NCBI RefSeq assembly: GCF_022812285.1
Contig: NZ_CP093300.1
Coordinates: 2,976,001-3,040,000 of the forward strand
DNA: 64,000 nt
Source: Alkalihalobacillus sp. LMS39
Lineage (GTDB): Bacteria; Bacillota; Bacilli; Bacillales; Bacillaceae_F
Reading direction: 5' to 3'
The notes under the pieces were generated by a model. That model was not told the origin of the DNA. It worked only from the letters and a program-made list of their open reading frames with translations, and ran no database searches. Made by a program: the position numbers and the translations under genes. Positions 27,189 to 36,399 of this stretch are shown here, one piece after another. Every line of letters starts with the position of its first letter. The stretch's first letter is position 1.

Positions 27189-27570
27189 CTCATCACTCCA
27201 GCTTTTAAGATTTCCTTTATTGTTACACGGATAAAAGAAATGATTCAATTTATCAACCTGCAAGGACACCATTTAAAGAATTCAATCTGAATTTAAAATT
27301 ACCGAGTAACCGTCTCTAACGTTTCCGTCATTGACTGGAGCAAGGCAGTCGTATCTTGTAAGTTTGCAAACGTCGTTCATGAACTTCTGATGCAAAAGAA
27401 ATTTCTTAAAACGCTGCAAAAATTAACATAATGACATTTTTCCGTTTTTGCACAAGACCTCCTGAGTATGGGAAATAAAAAGATGATATTATTCACCCAT
27501 TCAGAAAGGCCTTAAAACCCACTACTTTTTTTCTTGTGAACGATTATTGAAATGACTCTGATGAGATAAT
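27189..27570. other. gene-free region with a possible decayed coding remnant
   Basis: On the minus strand (about 27440-27305), FASEVHER and, in another frame, TTFANLQDTTALLQSMTETL look protein-like and end at a stop. No start or ribosome-binding site supports a gene. It may be a frameshifted relic. Confidence 0.3.
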
Positions 27571-27822
27571 TTAAATTAATAGCTCATATACTTCATTTAG
27601 TTGTCTATATCTTGTTGGGTCCATTCCATCTTCTGCGTATTCAATTTCTCGTTTTAATGTTTTATTTAAAAAAACATGTTCTTCCTCATCCAATTCTCGA
27701 ACAAACTCTAATTCGCTTTCATATGATTTACTTTCAATTTTTTCATATACACGTCGGCACACTTCACTTTGTTCATAATAATTCGATAAAGCTTCACGTA
27801 AATAACCTAATGTTCCATCCAT
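27571..27822 (-). CDS. csgA: CsgA, sigma-G-dependent spore protein
   Basis: An 83-residue protein, MDGTLGYLREALSNYYEQSE, ending QLNEVYELLI. The start, the EEHVFLNKTLKREIEYAEDGMD segment and the C-terminus match the remembered B. subtilis CsgA, a sporulation-specific SASP-like protein made under sigma-G. AAAGGTGGTG precedes the ATG at some distance. No convincing sigma-G promoter was seen, and the exact role in the spore is not known. Confidence 0.8.
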   Translation of the reverse strand: MDGTLGYLREALSNYYEQSEVCRRVYEKIESKSYESELEFVRELDEEEHVFLNKTLKREIEYAEDGMDPTRYRQLNEVYELLI

Positions 27823-28041
27823 TTATACACGCACCACCTTTTTAGAATTCATTTTATTCTTCTCCTTTTTTCCATCTCTTATTTACAAAATAATAATGTC
27901 TCTTTTGCAATTACCTAAATTACACTCGGATTACTAGGTCAAAATAATTAGTGCGAATGCCCATGTTACGATTTGAGCGTTAGGTGAATATACTCTTTTT
28001 GAAGGCTTTACGATAACAAACTTGTTGGGAGCGACAATCCA

Positions 28042-28749
28042 ATGGCGATTCGAATTTTACAAGGACACCAACATTCACTAGCACAAAAGGAAGCAGACCC
28101 TCACATTAATGTTGTCATTGATGTGATACGAGCATTCACGGTTGCCCATTATGCCTTTTGTTCCGGAGTTAAAGAAATATACCTTGTGGACACAGTAGAA
28201 GAGGCATTCGCATTGAAGCAGCAGCATCCGGACTTTTTATTAGCTGGGGAGGTGGGTGGACTACCAATTCAAGGCTTTGACCTTGATAATTCCCCTGTTA
28301 CATTTCAATCAAAAAACCTTCAGGATAAGACCATTATTCAAAAAACAACAAATGGTGTTCATGCTACACTTCATGCGTTAGACGCTGACTATACACTTGT
28401 AACGGGATTTTCAAACGCAAAAACTACCGCAAAATATATTCAAGCTCTTCAAGCACACTCACCTACACTCCAAAATATTAATCTAATTGCTTCGCACCCG
28501 ACTGGCGATGATGATCTCGCTTGTGCAGAATACATGAAATCCATCATTCTTGAACAAAACAACATGACTGTAGCCGAAACCATTCAACGTATTGAACAAT
28601 CTCATGTAGCCGAAAAATTTTTTGATAACAAGAATGAACATTTTTCAAAAAAAGATATTTCATTATGTACAGTTGAAATGCATGAACTCTTTGTAATGGT
28701 GGTAAAGAAAAAGGACGGAAAACCAAGAATTGAGAGGTTAGAATTATGA
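28042..28749 (+). CDS. comB: 2-phosphosulfolactate phosphatase (ComB family)
   Basis: A 235-residue protein matching ComB/YitC: VVIDVIRAFTVAHYAFCSGVKEIYLV, LLAGEVGGLPIQGFDLDNSP, QKTTNGVHATLHALDADYTLVTGF and SHPTGDDDLACAEYMKSII. Family reaction: 2-phosphosulfolactate to sulfolactate plus phosphate, Mg-dependent. GGGAG lies upstream of the ATG. It overlaps the ComA gene by 4 nt. The pair makes 3-sulfolactate from phosphoenolpyruvate and sulfite, a compound reported in Bacillus spores. Unlike in methanogens, no coenzyme M genes are visible. Confidence 0.88.
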   Translation: MAIRILQGHQHSLAQKEADPHINVVIDVIRAFTVAHYAFCSGVKEIYLVDTVEEAFALKQQHPDFLLAGEVGGLPIQGFDLDNSPVTFQSKNLQDKTIIQKTTNGVHATLHALDADYTLVTGFSNAKTTAKYIQALQAHSPTLQNINLIASHPTGDDDLACAEYMKSIILEQNNMTVAETIQRIEQSHVAEKFFDNKNEHFSKKDISLCTVEMHELFVMVVKKKDGKPRIERLEL

Positions 28750-29543
28750 GTAATCTAGAGCTATCATTACCCATTAGACAACAAAAACCCCGTCAACATG
28801 GAATTTCCATCATTATCGATAACGGGGTGCCTATCTCTTTTTTTAGAGATATGATGAAAAGCTCAAGTGAACTAATTGATTTTGTTAAATTTGGCTGGGG
28901 TACATCACTTGTAACAAAACATATAGAAGAGAAAATAGCATGTTTACAAGACCATGATGTCGACTATTTCTTTGGTGGAACATTGTTTGAAAAATCTGTA
29001 AGTCAAAACAAAGTAGAGCAGTATTTTCATTACTGCCAAAACATGCAGTGCAAGTATATTGAAATTTCAAATGGTACAGTCCCGATTTCCAACAAAGAAA
29101 AAGCCGAATATATAAAAGACTTTTCGAAGGATTTTTTCGTGTTTAGTGAAGTTGGTTCAAAAGATTGTACGATTTCTAACGAACATCACTCAAAAGATTG
29201 GATTGAATTTATTCATGAAGACATTGAAGCTGGTGCTATGAAAGTAATTACTGAGGCTAGAGAAAGTGGTACGAGTGGTTTATGTCAAGAAAATGGTGAA
29301 ATCCGCTTGCAAATCGTAGAAGATATTGTGTCTTCAGGGCTAAATTTGCAACAAATCATATTTGAAGCCCCTTCTAAAGAAATGCAAACATGTTTTATTG
29401 AAAAAATCGGCCCAAATGTAAATTTAGCCAACATTTCCATTCACGACACGATTGCACTTGAAACATTACGATTAGGGCTTCGTTCTGATACATTTCATCT
29501 ATTTACTAATAAAATGGTGGTGACTTTAAATGAGAGAAACTAA
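28746..29543 (+). CDS. comA: phosphosulfolactate synthase (ComA family)
   Basis: A 265-residue TIM-barrel protein matching ComA/YitD: GISIIIDNGVPISFFRDMM, VDFVKFGWGTS-like 'IDFVKFGWGTSLV', DYFFGGTLFEKS, IEISNGTVPISNKEKAEYI, and EARESGTSGLCQENGEIR. The family joins sulfite to phosphoenolpyruvate to give 2-phosphosulfolactate. Its ATG overlaps the comB stop and its own 3' end overlaps the next gene by 14 nt, so the three are translationally coupled. In B. subtilis the symbol comA denotes an unrelated competence regulator; the archaeal enzyme name is meant here. Confidence 0.9.
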   Translation: MSNLELSLPIRQQKPRQHGISIIIDNGVPISFFRDMMKSSSELIDFVKFGWGTSLVTKHIEEKIACLQDHDVDYFFGGTLFEKSVSQNKVEQYFHYCQNMQCKYIEISNGTVPISNKEKAEYIKDFSKDFFVFSEVGSKDCTISNEHHSKDWIEFIHEDIEAGAMKVITEARESGTSGLCQENGEIRLQIVEDIVSSGLNLQQIIFEAPSKEMQTCFIEKIGPNVNLANISIHDTIALETLRLGLRSDTFHLFTNKMVVTLNERN

Positions 29544-29928
29544 CAAAGTATTTCATCTCGCAGTACCTTGTAAAGATTTAGAAGAAACTGAACAATTTTA
29601 CACTCAACTTGGATGCAAACGAGCACGGAGATACCATGATCGCGTTACATTTGACTTCTTTGGTGACCAACTCGTTTGTCATTTAAATCCAGAGAAAATT
29701 GATTTAAAGCCTTCTATGTATCCAAGACATTATGGGATTACGTTCACTAGTAAACAGGAATTTGAGGATCTCCTGTCATTAGCTGAATCAAGGAACCTTC
29801 CTTTTTTTCAAAAACGGATGGTGAGGTTTGAAGGAAAACAAGAGGAACATATCACATTCTTTTTAATTGACCCTTCGAACAATCTATTAGAATTTAAATA
29901 TTATCATGATCAAACAATGGTTTATTAA
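29530..29928 (+). CDS. VOC-superfamily (glyoxalase/dioxygenase fold) protein in the sulfolactate operon
   Basis: A 132-residue protein with one vicinal-oxygen-chelate domain: FHLAVPCKDLEETEQFYTQLGC at the N-terminus, then DFFGDQLVCHLNP, and FFLIDPSNNLLEFKYYHD at the C-terminus. His and Glu metal-ligand candidates are His5-like (FHLAV), the HYGIT region and the final LEFKYY Glu. It overlaps comA by 14 nt, so a role with sulfolactate or its precursors is likely, but the reaction is unknown. Confidence 0.75.
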   Translation: MRETNKVFHLAVPCKDLEETEQFYTQLGCKRARRYHDRVTFDFFGDQLVCHLNPEKIDLKPSMYPRHYGITFTSKQEFEDLLSLAESRNLPFFQKRMVRFEGKQEEHITFFLIDPSNNLLEFKYYHDQTMVY

Positions 29929-29935
29929 ATCTTTG

Positions 29936-29974
29936 GAGTACTTGGCCACTTTTGCTAGGTACTCTTCTTTTAGA
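29936..29974 (+). terminator. terminator after the VOC gene
   Basis: GAGTAC and GTACTC, extended by weak pairs, with TTCTTTT after. It may partly isolate the YitE-like gene. Confidence 0.55.
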
Positions 29975-30067
29975 CATAACTCTTTACTCATTTCATATAA
30001 TTTACTAAGACAAGCTCAAACAAAAGTGGAAATGAGGACGTTTGAAAATGGATAAAGGAAATGAAGT

Positions 30068-30682
30068 ATGTTGCTCCTGAAGAAATATTGTTTGATTACT
30101 GCTGGCGGTATAATCCAAGGGTTTGCCATGGCTATTTTTCTTTTTCCCCACTCCATACCATCTGGAGGTGCTGGTGGAATTGCTGTCCTCTTGAATTATT
30201 GGTTTGCCATACCAATCGGATTTGCTCTTTGGTTAGTTAATTTTTCTTTGCTTGTTGTCGCCATTAAATGGCTAGGTAATGCAAGTGCAATGGGAACAAT
30301 GTATGGAATTACAATTACTTCATTAACGATTTATTTTTTTCAAGATGATATGTACAGGCCGTCAACCTATGTTTGGTTTGATTTACTTATCGGTTCGTTA
30401 CTACTAGGAATTGGAGTTGGTTTATTGTTAAGGCAAGGCGTATCAAATGGTGGAATGGGGGTTCTCGCTTTATTATTTGCTACTTATCGAAATACACTTC
30501 CTGGTAAGCCCCTTTTTTTCATGAACGGGTCCATTTTTATCCTAACTGCACTCGTGATTGATTGGGGAATTATTATTAAAGCCATTATCTCACAATGGGT
30601 TTCTACAAAGGTTGTCGACTTTATTTATCATATCAAAATTCAACCTTCTTTTAATCCTTCATTCCGAACTCGTAAAAGGTAA
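30068..30682 (+). CDS. YitE/YitT-family membrane protein
   Basis: A 204-residue hydrophobic protein with five or six membrane segments. The YitT-family motif GGIIQGFAMAIFLFPHSIPSGGAGGIAVLLNY and LRQGVSNGGMGVLALLFA are clear, and the family's cytosolic DUF2179 C-terminal domain is missing. B. subtilis yitE follows yitC and yitD (comB, comA), and this order is conserved here. A transport role for sulfolactate is an attractive inference only. AAAGGAAATGAAGT precedes the ATG. Confidence 0.78.
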   Translation: MLLLKKYCLITAGGIIQGFAMAIFLFPHSIPSGGAGGIAVLLNYWFAIPIGFALWLVNFSLLVVAIKWLGNASAMGTMYGITITSLTIYFFQDDMYRPSTYVWFDLLIGSLLLGIGVGLLLRQGVSNGGMGVLALLFATYRNTLPGKPLFFMNGSIFILTALVIDWGIIIKAIISQWVSTKVVDFIYHIKIQPSFNPSFRTRKR

Positions 30683-30726
30683 TCTCCTTTCCTGGACTTT
30701 CATCAGCCTAGGAAAGGATAAGATTA

Positions 30727-31011
30727 TTATTGTTTTCCTTCTTCATTTTCAAGCTCTATTTTAGAACCACCAACAGAAACAAAGGAATATACTTCCATAT
30801 CTGGCTTTAATTTCGTTAGTCCTTCTAAGTACGGTTTAATTAAATCTTTAAAATCTGCCTCGACTCCACCTTCTTGTAGTTGACCATAAACATACATTTT
30901 CTTTTCTTCCATTAAAAATGCTAAATATCCTACTGCTTCATTATCATCTGTAACGACATTAAGAACTTGTGCATCTTCTTTTAGAAACTCAGGTGAAAAA
31001 TAAATTTGCAA
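30727..31011 (-). CDS. small acidic hypothetical protein
   Basis: 94 residues from TTG 31011, which has GGAGGG 7 nt upstream. The sequence (MQIYFSPEFLKEDAQVLNVV, then EAVGYLAFLMEEKKMYVYG) suggests a compact alpha/beta fold without signal or membrane segment. Family unknown. It converges on the YitE-like gene; an 8-bp inverted repeat (TCCTTTCC/GGAAAGGA, 30684-30719) lies between them. Confidence 0.6.
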   Translation of the reverse strand: MQIYFSPEFLKEDAQVLNVVTDDNEAVGYLAFLMEEKKMYVYGQLQEGGVEADFKDLIKPYLEGLTKLKPDMEVYSFVSVGGSKIELENEEGKQ

Positions 31012-31160
31012 CAGAAGACCCTCCTTACCCCTTATTTATGTGAATTCGTTTTATTTTTCTCACTAATCGATTCTTCATTCCTATTGTTCAAAGTAACCCT
31101 GATTGCTTTTGTTATCATTTCCTTTTAGCCAAACGTTATACAATTATTTAAGCAAAATAC

Positions 31161-31189
31161 TTGAAAGGTCAAAAAAGGTCAGATATAAT
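31161..31189 (+). promoter_or_regulatory. clpE promoter with CtsR operator filling its spacer
   Basis: TTGAAA (31161-31166), 17 nt, TATAAT (31184-31189). The spacer is exactly GGTCAAAAAAGGTCAGA, the tandem-heptad CtsR box (GGTCAAA-N3-GGTCAAA with one mismatch). Repressor and RNA polymerase cannot both bind, so tight CtsR control under heat or protein stress is expected. Confidence 0.92.
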
Positions 31190-31207
31190 TTTTATAAAGA
31201 TTAATCC

Positions 31208-31230
31208 CTATCCAAATCGGATAGTTTTTT
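31208..31230 (+). terminator. short terminator-like hairpin in the clpE leader
   Basis: CTATCC and GGATAG form a 6-bp stem with loop AAATC, followed directly by TTTTTT. It would start about 12 nt after the expected transcription start. Confidence 0.5.
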
Positions 31231-31291
31231 AATAATCCATTAGTCAAAGTTAATCAAAGTCAATAACAAATAAATTTTTGGAGGTCATATT

Positions 31292-33400
31292 ATGAAATGT
31301 CAAGTATGTAACAATAATCAAGCATCTATCCAAGTTCATGTTTCCATTAACAATACCCAACGTCTACTTCACCTTTGTGAATCTTGCTTTACTCAAGTTC
31401 ATCAACCAAATACGATGAATAATCTTTCTGGCAATGAGTTTTTTCACTCCTTGTTTCATCAACAGCAAGGACAGTCACAAACGAAAACTAATGAAAATGA
31501 CAACACATCACATCCTTTTTTAGATGAATTTGGCCGGAATTTAACAACAGCAGCTAAACATGGAGAGATTGATACTGTCATTGGACGAGATGATGAGATT
31601 CAACGGATGGTCGAAGTATTGAGTCGGCGCACAAAAAATAATCCTGTTCTTATCGGTGAAGCGGGTGTCGGGAAAACAGCGATTGCAGAAGGACTTGCCC
31701 TTCGTATTGTAGAAGGAAACGTGCCTAGAAAAATGAAAAACAAACAAGTGTATGTTCTAGATATGTCTACTCTCGTGGCAGGGACAAGTTATCGTGGACA
31801 ATTCGAAGAGAAAATAAAACAACTCATTTCTGAATTAGAAAAGCAACAAGACACGATCATTTTCATTGATGAAATTCATCAAATTGTAGGAGCTGGTGCT
31901 ACAGAAGGCTCAATGGATGCAAGCAATATACTTAAGCCTGCTCTGGCACGAGGAAAGCTTCAGTTAATTGGTGCAACAACAGTAAGGGAATTTCGAATGA
32001 TTGAGAAAGACCCGGCACTAGAACGGCGCTTTCAGCCGATTATCGTAAAAGAACCATCGTTTGAAAAAGCGGTCGAAATCTTAAAAGGAATTCGTCCCCT
32101 TTATGAACAGTATCATGAAGTACGTTATTCGGATGAAGTCATCCATGCATGTGTCTCATTATCAAGCCGTTATATTCAAGACCGCTATTTACCAGATAAA
32201 GCGATTGATTTACTTGATGAAATCGGGGCGAAGCTATCCCTTGAGCAAGAAGGTTCACCAACTGTTGAACTTGAACAACGATTAGAGAAAATCGCAGCGT
32301 TAAAAGTCCAAGCGACCGAACGAGAAGATTATGAAACAGCAGCTACTTTACGCGTGGAAGAACTACAAATTGAAGATAAATTGAAAAATATACCAAACGA
32401 AGCTAAAACTGTTACTATTGAACATATCCAAGCATTAATTGAAAAAAAGACAGGAATTCCTGTGATGAAATTGCAAAAAGCAGAGCAAGAAAAAATGAAA
32501 GAATTAGAAAAGCAGTTAGCATCAAAAATTATCGGCCAAAATGAGGCCGTTACAAAAGTGGCAAAAGCGATCAAACGTCAAAGAGCTGGCTTAAAACCAA
32601 AAAACCGTCCCATTAGCTTTATGTTTGTTGGTCCAACAGGAGTCGGAAAAACAGAGTTAACTAAAAGCTTAGCCAATGAATTGTTTGGAAAGAAAGATGC
32701 GATGATTCGTTTAGATATGAGTGAATTTATGGAAAAGCATTCCGTCTCTAAATTCATCGGTTCACCTCCAGGATATGTTGGTTTTGATGAAGGTGGCCAG
32801 CTTACTGAAAAAGTAAGACGAAATCCTTATAGTATTTTATTGCTTGATGAAATTGAAAAAGCTCATCCAGATGTGATGCATCTGTTCTTGCAAATATTAG
32901 AAGATGGGCACTTAACGGACAGTCAAGGTCGTGTCGTTTCTTTCAAAGACACAGTCATCATTATGACGTCAAATGCTGGTATCGGACAAAAGAAAATTTC
33001 TGTTGGGTTTGAACAACAGACAAACAATGAAAATCAACATTCATCACCGTTAACAGACTCACTTCGATCTTTCTTTAAGCCGGAGTTTTTAAATCGGATC
33101 GATTCGATTATTGAATTCAAACCTTTACAAAAAGAGGCTCTTATTGAAATAGTCGATTTACTCATTCACGATGTAGTAGAGCGTTTGGCAGAGCTACAAT
33201 TATCACTCGACATTTCAGAAGAAGCAAAAGTAAAATTAGCAGATGTAGGATATAGCCCAGCATTTGGTGCACGCCCTCTGCGCAGAGTGATTCAAGAGAA
33301 AATTGAAGATTCTATTTCAGAATATATTATTGATAACCCATCTGCTACCCATTTTACAATTGAACTCATCGATGATGAGATTACAGTTTCTGCTAAATAA
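31292..33400 (+). CDS. clpE: ClpE, Hsp100 AAA+ unfoldase
   Basis: A 702-residue protein. The N-terminal zinc finger (CQVC...CESC, residues 3-33) identifies ClpE among Clp ATPases. The first AAA+ module has Walker [11 protein letters not shown] (from residue 122) and [16 protein letters not shown]-type coiled segment (about 330-370) follows, then a second module with [10 protein letters not shown] (from about 447) and [12 protein letters not shown]. The ClpP-binding loop is expected in the second module but was not located. It is controlled by the CtsR box upstream and has a 5' leader of roughly 95 nt. Confidence 0.95.
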   Translation: MKCQVCNNNQASIQVHVSINNTQRLLHLCESCFTQVHQPNTMNNLSGNEFFHSLFHQQQGQSQTKTNENDNTSHPFLDEFGRNLTTAAKHGEIDTVIGRDDEIQRMVEVLSRRTKNNPVLIGEAGVGKTAIAEGLALRIVEGNVPRKMKNKQVYVLDMSTLVAGTSYRGQFEEKIKQLISELEKQQDTIIFIDEIHQIVGAGATEGSMDASNILKPALARGKLQLIGATTVREFRMIEKDPALERRFQPIIVKEPSFEKAVEILKGIRPLYEQYHEVRYSDEVIHACVSLSSRYIQDRYLPDKAIDLLDEIGAKLSLEQEGSPTVELEQRLEKIAALKVQATEREDYETAATLRVEELQIEDKLKNIPNEAKTVTIEHIQALIEKKTGIPVMKLQKAEQEKMKELEKQLASKIIGQNEAVTKVAKAIKRQRAGLKPKNRPISFMFVGPTGVGKTELTKSLANELFGKKDAMIRLDMSEFMEKHSVSKFIGSPPGYVGFDEGGQLTEKVRRNPYSILLLDEIEKAHPDVMHLFLQILEDGHLTDSQGRVVSFKDTVIIMTSNAGIGQKKISVGFEQQTNNENQHSSPLTDSLRSFFKPEFLNRIDSIIEFKPLQKEALIEIVDLLIHDVVERLAELQLSLDISEEAKVKLADVGYSPAFGARPLRRVIQEKIEDSISEYIIDNPSATHFTIELIDDEITVSAK

Positions 33401-33409
33401 CTCACTTTT

Positions 33410-33590
33410 GCGGTCAGAGCAGCCGTTATTTGTGAACATCATACGGGTTTCTGTTTTTTAGCGGCCACAGGAGCCCTTATTACCGCAAAAGCAACGCTAT
33501 TCCTAGCAATATATTATGATTAACTGCTCCTATGTCCACCAACGTTCCAAAACGCTAGCAATGTTCACAGATAACGGTTTCCATGGCCGC
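33410..33590 (+). repeat. R1 repeat, copy C (181 bp)
   Basis: Third R1 copy, same orientation, starting 9 nt after the clpE stop. An R2 short copy begins 17 nt after it, so two unrelated repeat families are stacked here. Confidence 0.87.
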
Positions 33591-33607
33591 TTACTTACCT
33601 AAACAAT

Positions 33608-33716
33608 AAGAAAAACACGGAGCGTCTTTTCTTTCAAGCGAAGTGCGGAGCCTTCGCTCTTCTTGAAATAGCTTTCAAAGTTTCGCTACACCAAAAATTT
33701 TATGCTTTCTTAATCT
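33608..33716 (+). repeat. R2 repeat, short copy 2
   Basis: Begins AAGAAAAACACGGAGCGTC and keeps the closing GCGAAG/CTTCGC arms and the GCTTTCAAAG tail, but lacks the inner ~70 bp found in long copies. Confidence 0.83.
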
Positions 33717-33717
33717 T

Positions 33718-33755
33718 CAAAAAAAGGATGCCATTTTGTTGGCATCCTTTTTTTC
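33718..33755. terminator. bidirectional terminator between clpE region and adhE
   Basis: AAAGGATGCCA and TGGCATCCTTT around TTTTGT, with A and T runs on the two sides. Confidence 0.88.
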
Positions 33756-33766
33756 TCTTATGCGTA

Positions 33767-36370
33767 TTACACACCTTTATATGCTTGACGATAAACTTCA
33801 GCTAATTCTGTAACTAACGGTAGCTTTGGATTTGCTGTTGTACATTGGTCTTCGAATGCACGGTCAGCCAACAGGTCAATTTTACTGTCAAATTCTTTTT
33901 TATCGACACCATTTGCTGCGATACTCATTGGGATATTTAACTCTTTTCCTAGTTTAATTACGGCTTGAATTAAGCTTTCTACCCCTTCTTCTGTTGTTTT
34001 TGCCGGAAGACCTAATACTTTCGCAATTTCAGCATATCGTTTGTCCGCAATAAAATGCTCATATTTAGGAAATGCTGTGAACTTCTTCGGTTTTGTTGCA
34101 TTAAAGCGAATAACATGTGGCATTAATATCGCGTTTGAACGACCATGGGCAATATGGAATTCAGCTCCTAATTTATGAGCTAAGCTATGGTTAATTCCTA
34201 AAAACGCATTAGCAAATGCCATTCCTGCAATTGTTGATGCATTATGAATTTTCTCACGTGCTACTTCATCGTTCCCGTTACGATACGCACGTGGTAAATA
34301 TTCAAATACAAGTTGGATCGCTTTCATTGCTAAGCCATCAGTATAATCATTAGCCATGATAGATACATAGGCTTCAATCGCATGTGTTAATACATCCATC
34401 CCTGTATCTGCTGTAATATGAGGTGGTACTGTCATAACAAATTGCGGGTCAATAATCGCAACATCCGGTGTTAATTCATAATCTGCTAGTGGATATTTTA
34501 CATTATTCTTTTTATCTGTAATAACTGAGAAAGAAGTAACCTCAGAACCAGTTCCAGATGTCGTTGGAATCGCAACGAATTGAGCTCTTTCCCCTAATTT
34601 AGGATATTTGAAAACACGTTTACGAATATCAAGGAATTTTTGCTTTAATCCGTTAAACTCTGTTTCAGGATGCTCATAAAATAGCCACATTCCTTTTGCA
34701 GCATCCATTGCGGATCCCCCACCTAGTGCAATGACGACGTCAGGCTCAAAGCTTCTCATCATTTCTGCACCTTTCATCACTGTTTCAATTGATGGATCCG
34801 GCTCAACATCAGAGAATATTTCACAATGAACATAATCTGGACGTTTTCTTAAATAATATAGCACTTTATCAACATAGCCTAACTTCACCATCCCAGGGTC
34901 AGTGACAATAAGAGCTCTTGAGATGTTCGGCATTTTTTGTAAATATTGAGTAGAGTATTTTTCAAAATAAATTTTTGGTGGAACTTTAAACCATTGCATA
35001 TTCACATTTCTCCTAGATAGACGTTTTACATTGAGTAGATTTGCAGCACCTACGTTAGAAGAAACTGAATTTTTCCCATAAGAACCGCAACCTAGTGTTA
35101 AAGAAGGCAAGTAAGCATTATATATGTCACCAATCGCGCCTTGTGAAGATGGTGCATTTGTAATAATACGACCAGCTTTCATTCGAATACCAAATTGACG
35201 CATGATGCTTTCATCTTCTGTATGAATAACAGCAGAGTGACCTAATCCACCAAACTCCAGCATTTCTTCAGCTCGCTGTAACCCTTCTTGTGCATTTGCT
35301 ACTTTAAAGCAAGCAAGAACAGGACTTAATTTTTCACGAGATAGTGGTTCTTCTGGTCCAACTGTTGTTGTTTCAGCGATTAGGATTTTTGTATCTACAG
35401 GAACATCAACACCTGCTAGTTTTGCAATTTCATAAGCCGGTTTCCCTACGATATTAGGATTTACCGCGCATGATTCTTCATTAATAACAAGTTTTTCAAC
35501 TTTTGCTTTTTCTTCAGGAGATAAAAAGTAACAATTATTTTCAATTAATTCGTTTTTAACATCATCATAAATCGGTTTTTCAATGATTACTGCTTGCTCA
35601 GAAGCACAAATCATCCCGTTATCAAATGTTTTTGATAACATTAAATCGTTCACAGCCCGTTTAATATTCGCTGTTTTCTCAATAAAGCAAGGAACATTTC
35701 CTGGTCCTACTCCAAGGGCAGGTTTTCCAGTGCTATACGCTGATTTCACCATTCCTGCTCCACCTGTAGCTAAAACAAGAGCAACTCCTTCATGGTTCAT
35801 CAGTTGTTGTGTTGCTTCAATAGATGGTGTTTCAATCCACTGAATGCAATGCTGTGGTGCTCCCGCTAAAAACGCCGCATCACGTAAAATTCTCGCTGCT
35901 TCACTACTACATTTTTGCGCTGATGGATGGAAAGCAAAAATAATTGGATTTCTCGTTTTAATCGCAATAAGAGCTTTAAACATCGTCGTTGACGTTGGAT
36001 TTGTGACTGGAGTCACCCCTGCCACAACACCGACAGGCTCAGCGATTTCAATCATTCCATCTTGCGTATTTTCATTAATAATCCCTACTGTTTTATCGTA
36101 CTTAATGTTGTGATAAATATATTCAGTTGAGAATATATTCTTAATAATTTTATCTTCATATACCCCACGTTTTGTTTCGTCAACCGCTAATTTCGCTAAC
36201 GGCATATGTTGGTCCAACCCTGCTAACGCCATTGCCTTAACAATATTGTCAATCATTTCTTGGTCAAACTCTAAAAATTCCTTTAATGCTACTTGTGCAT
36301 TGACTACTAAGCTGTTAATTGTTTCTGTTACATTTTGTTTTTGTTTAACTTCTCTTTGTGAAACTGCCAT
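33767..36370 (-). CDS. adhE: AdhE, bifunctional acetaldehyde-CoA/alcohol dehydrogenase
   Basis: About 867 residues from ATG 36370 (AAGGAGTGG upstream). The N-terminal aldehyde dehydrogenase half has AEPVGVVAGVTPVTNPTSTT and the active Cys in DNGMICASEQAV. The C-terminal iron-dependent alcohol dehydrogenase half has VIALGGGSAMDAAKGMW, TTSGTGSEVTSF and the metal His cluster in AHKLGAEFHIAHGRSNAIL. It reduces acetyl-CoA to ethanol while recycling NADH in fermentation. A Rex-like site lies directly upstream, so expression should rise when NADH/NAD+ is high. Confidence 0.96.
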   Translation of the reverse strand: MAVSQREVKQKQNVTETINSLVVNAQVALKEFLEFDQEMIDNIVKAMALAGLDQHMPLAKLAVDETKRGVYEDKIIKNIFSTEYIYHNIKYDKTVGIINENTQDGMIEIAEPVGVVAGVTPVTNPTSTTMFKALIAIKTRNPIIFAFHPSAQKCSSEAARILRDAAFLAGAPQHCIQWIETPSIEATQQLMNHEGVALVLATGGAGMVKSAYSTGKPALGVGPGNVPCFIEKTANIKRAVNDLMLSKTFDNGMICASEQAVIIEKPIYDDVKNELIENNCYFLSPEEKAKVEKLVINEESCAVNPNIVGKPAYEIAKLAGVDVPVDTKILIAETTTVGPEEPLSREKLSPVLACFKVANAQEGLQRAEEMLEFGGLGHSAVIHTEDESIMRQFGIRMKAGRIITNAPSSQGAIGDIYNAYLPSLTLGCGSYGKNSVSSNVGAANLLNVKRLSRRNVNMQWFKVPPKIYFEKYSTQYLQKMPNISRALIVTDPGMVKLGYVDKVLYYLRKRPDYVHCEIFSDVEPDPSIETVMKGAEMMRSFEPDVVIALGGGSAMDAAKGMWLFYEHPETEFNGLKQKFLDIRKRVFKYPKLGERAQFVAIPTTSGTGSEVTSFSVITDKKNNVKYPLADYELTPDVAIIDPQFVMTVPPHITADTGMDVLTHAIEAYVSIMANDYTDGLAMKAIQLVFEYLPRAYRNGNDEVAREKIHNASTIAGMAFANAFLGINHSLAHKLGAEFHIAHGRSNAILMPHVIRFNATKPKKFTAFPKYEHFIADKRYAEIAKVLGLPAKTTEEGVESLIQAVIKLGKELNIPMSIAANGVDKKEFDSKIDLLADRAFEDQCTTANPKLPLVTELAEVYRQAYKGV

Positions 36371-36399
36371 GTTTTCCACTCCTTTTTTTATACAAAACT

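Noticed and set aside
27823-28041. Sporulation sigma-factor promoter before comB
   Set aside because: GAATA and ACGATAA are present but do not form a convincing sigma-G, sigma-E or sigma-K promoter.
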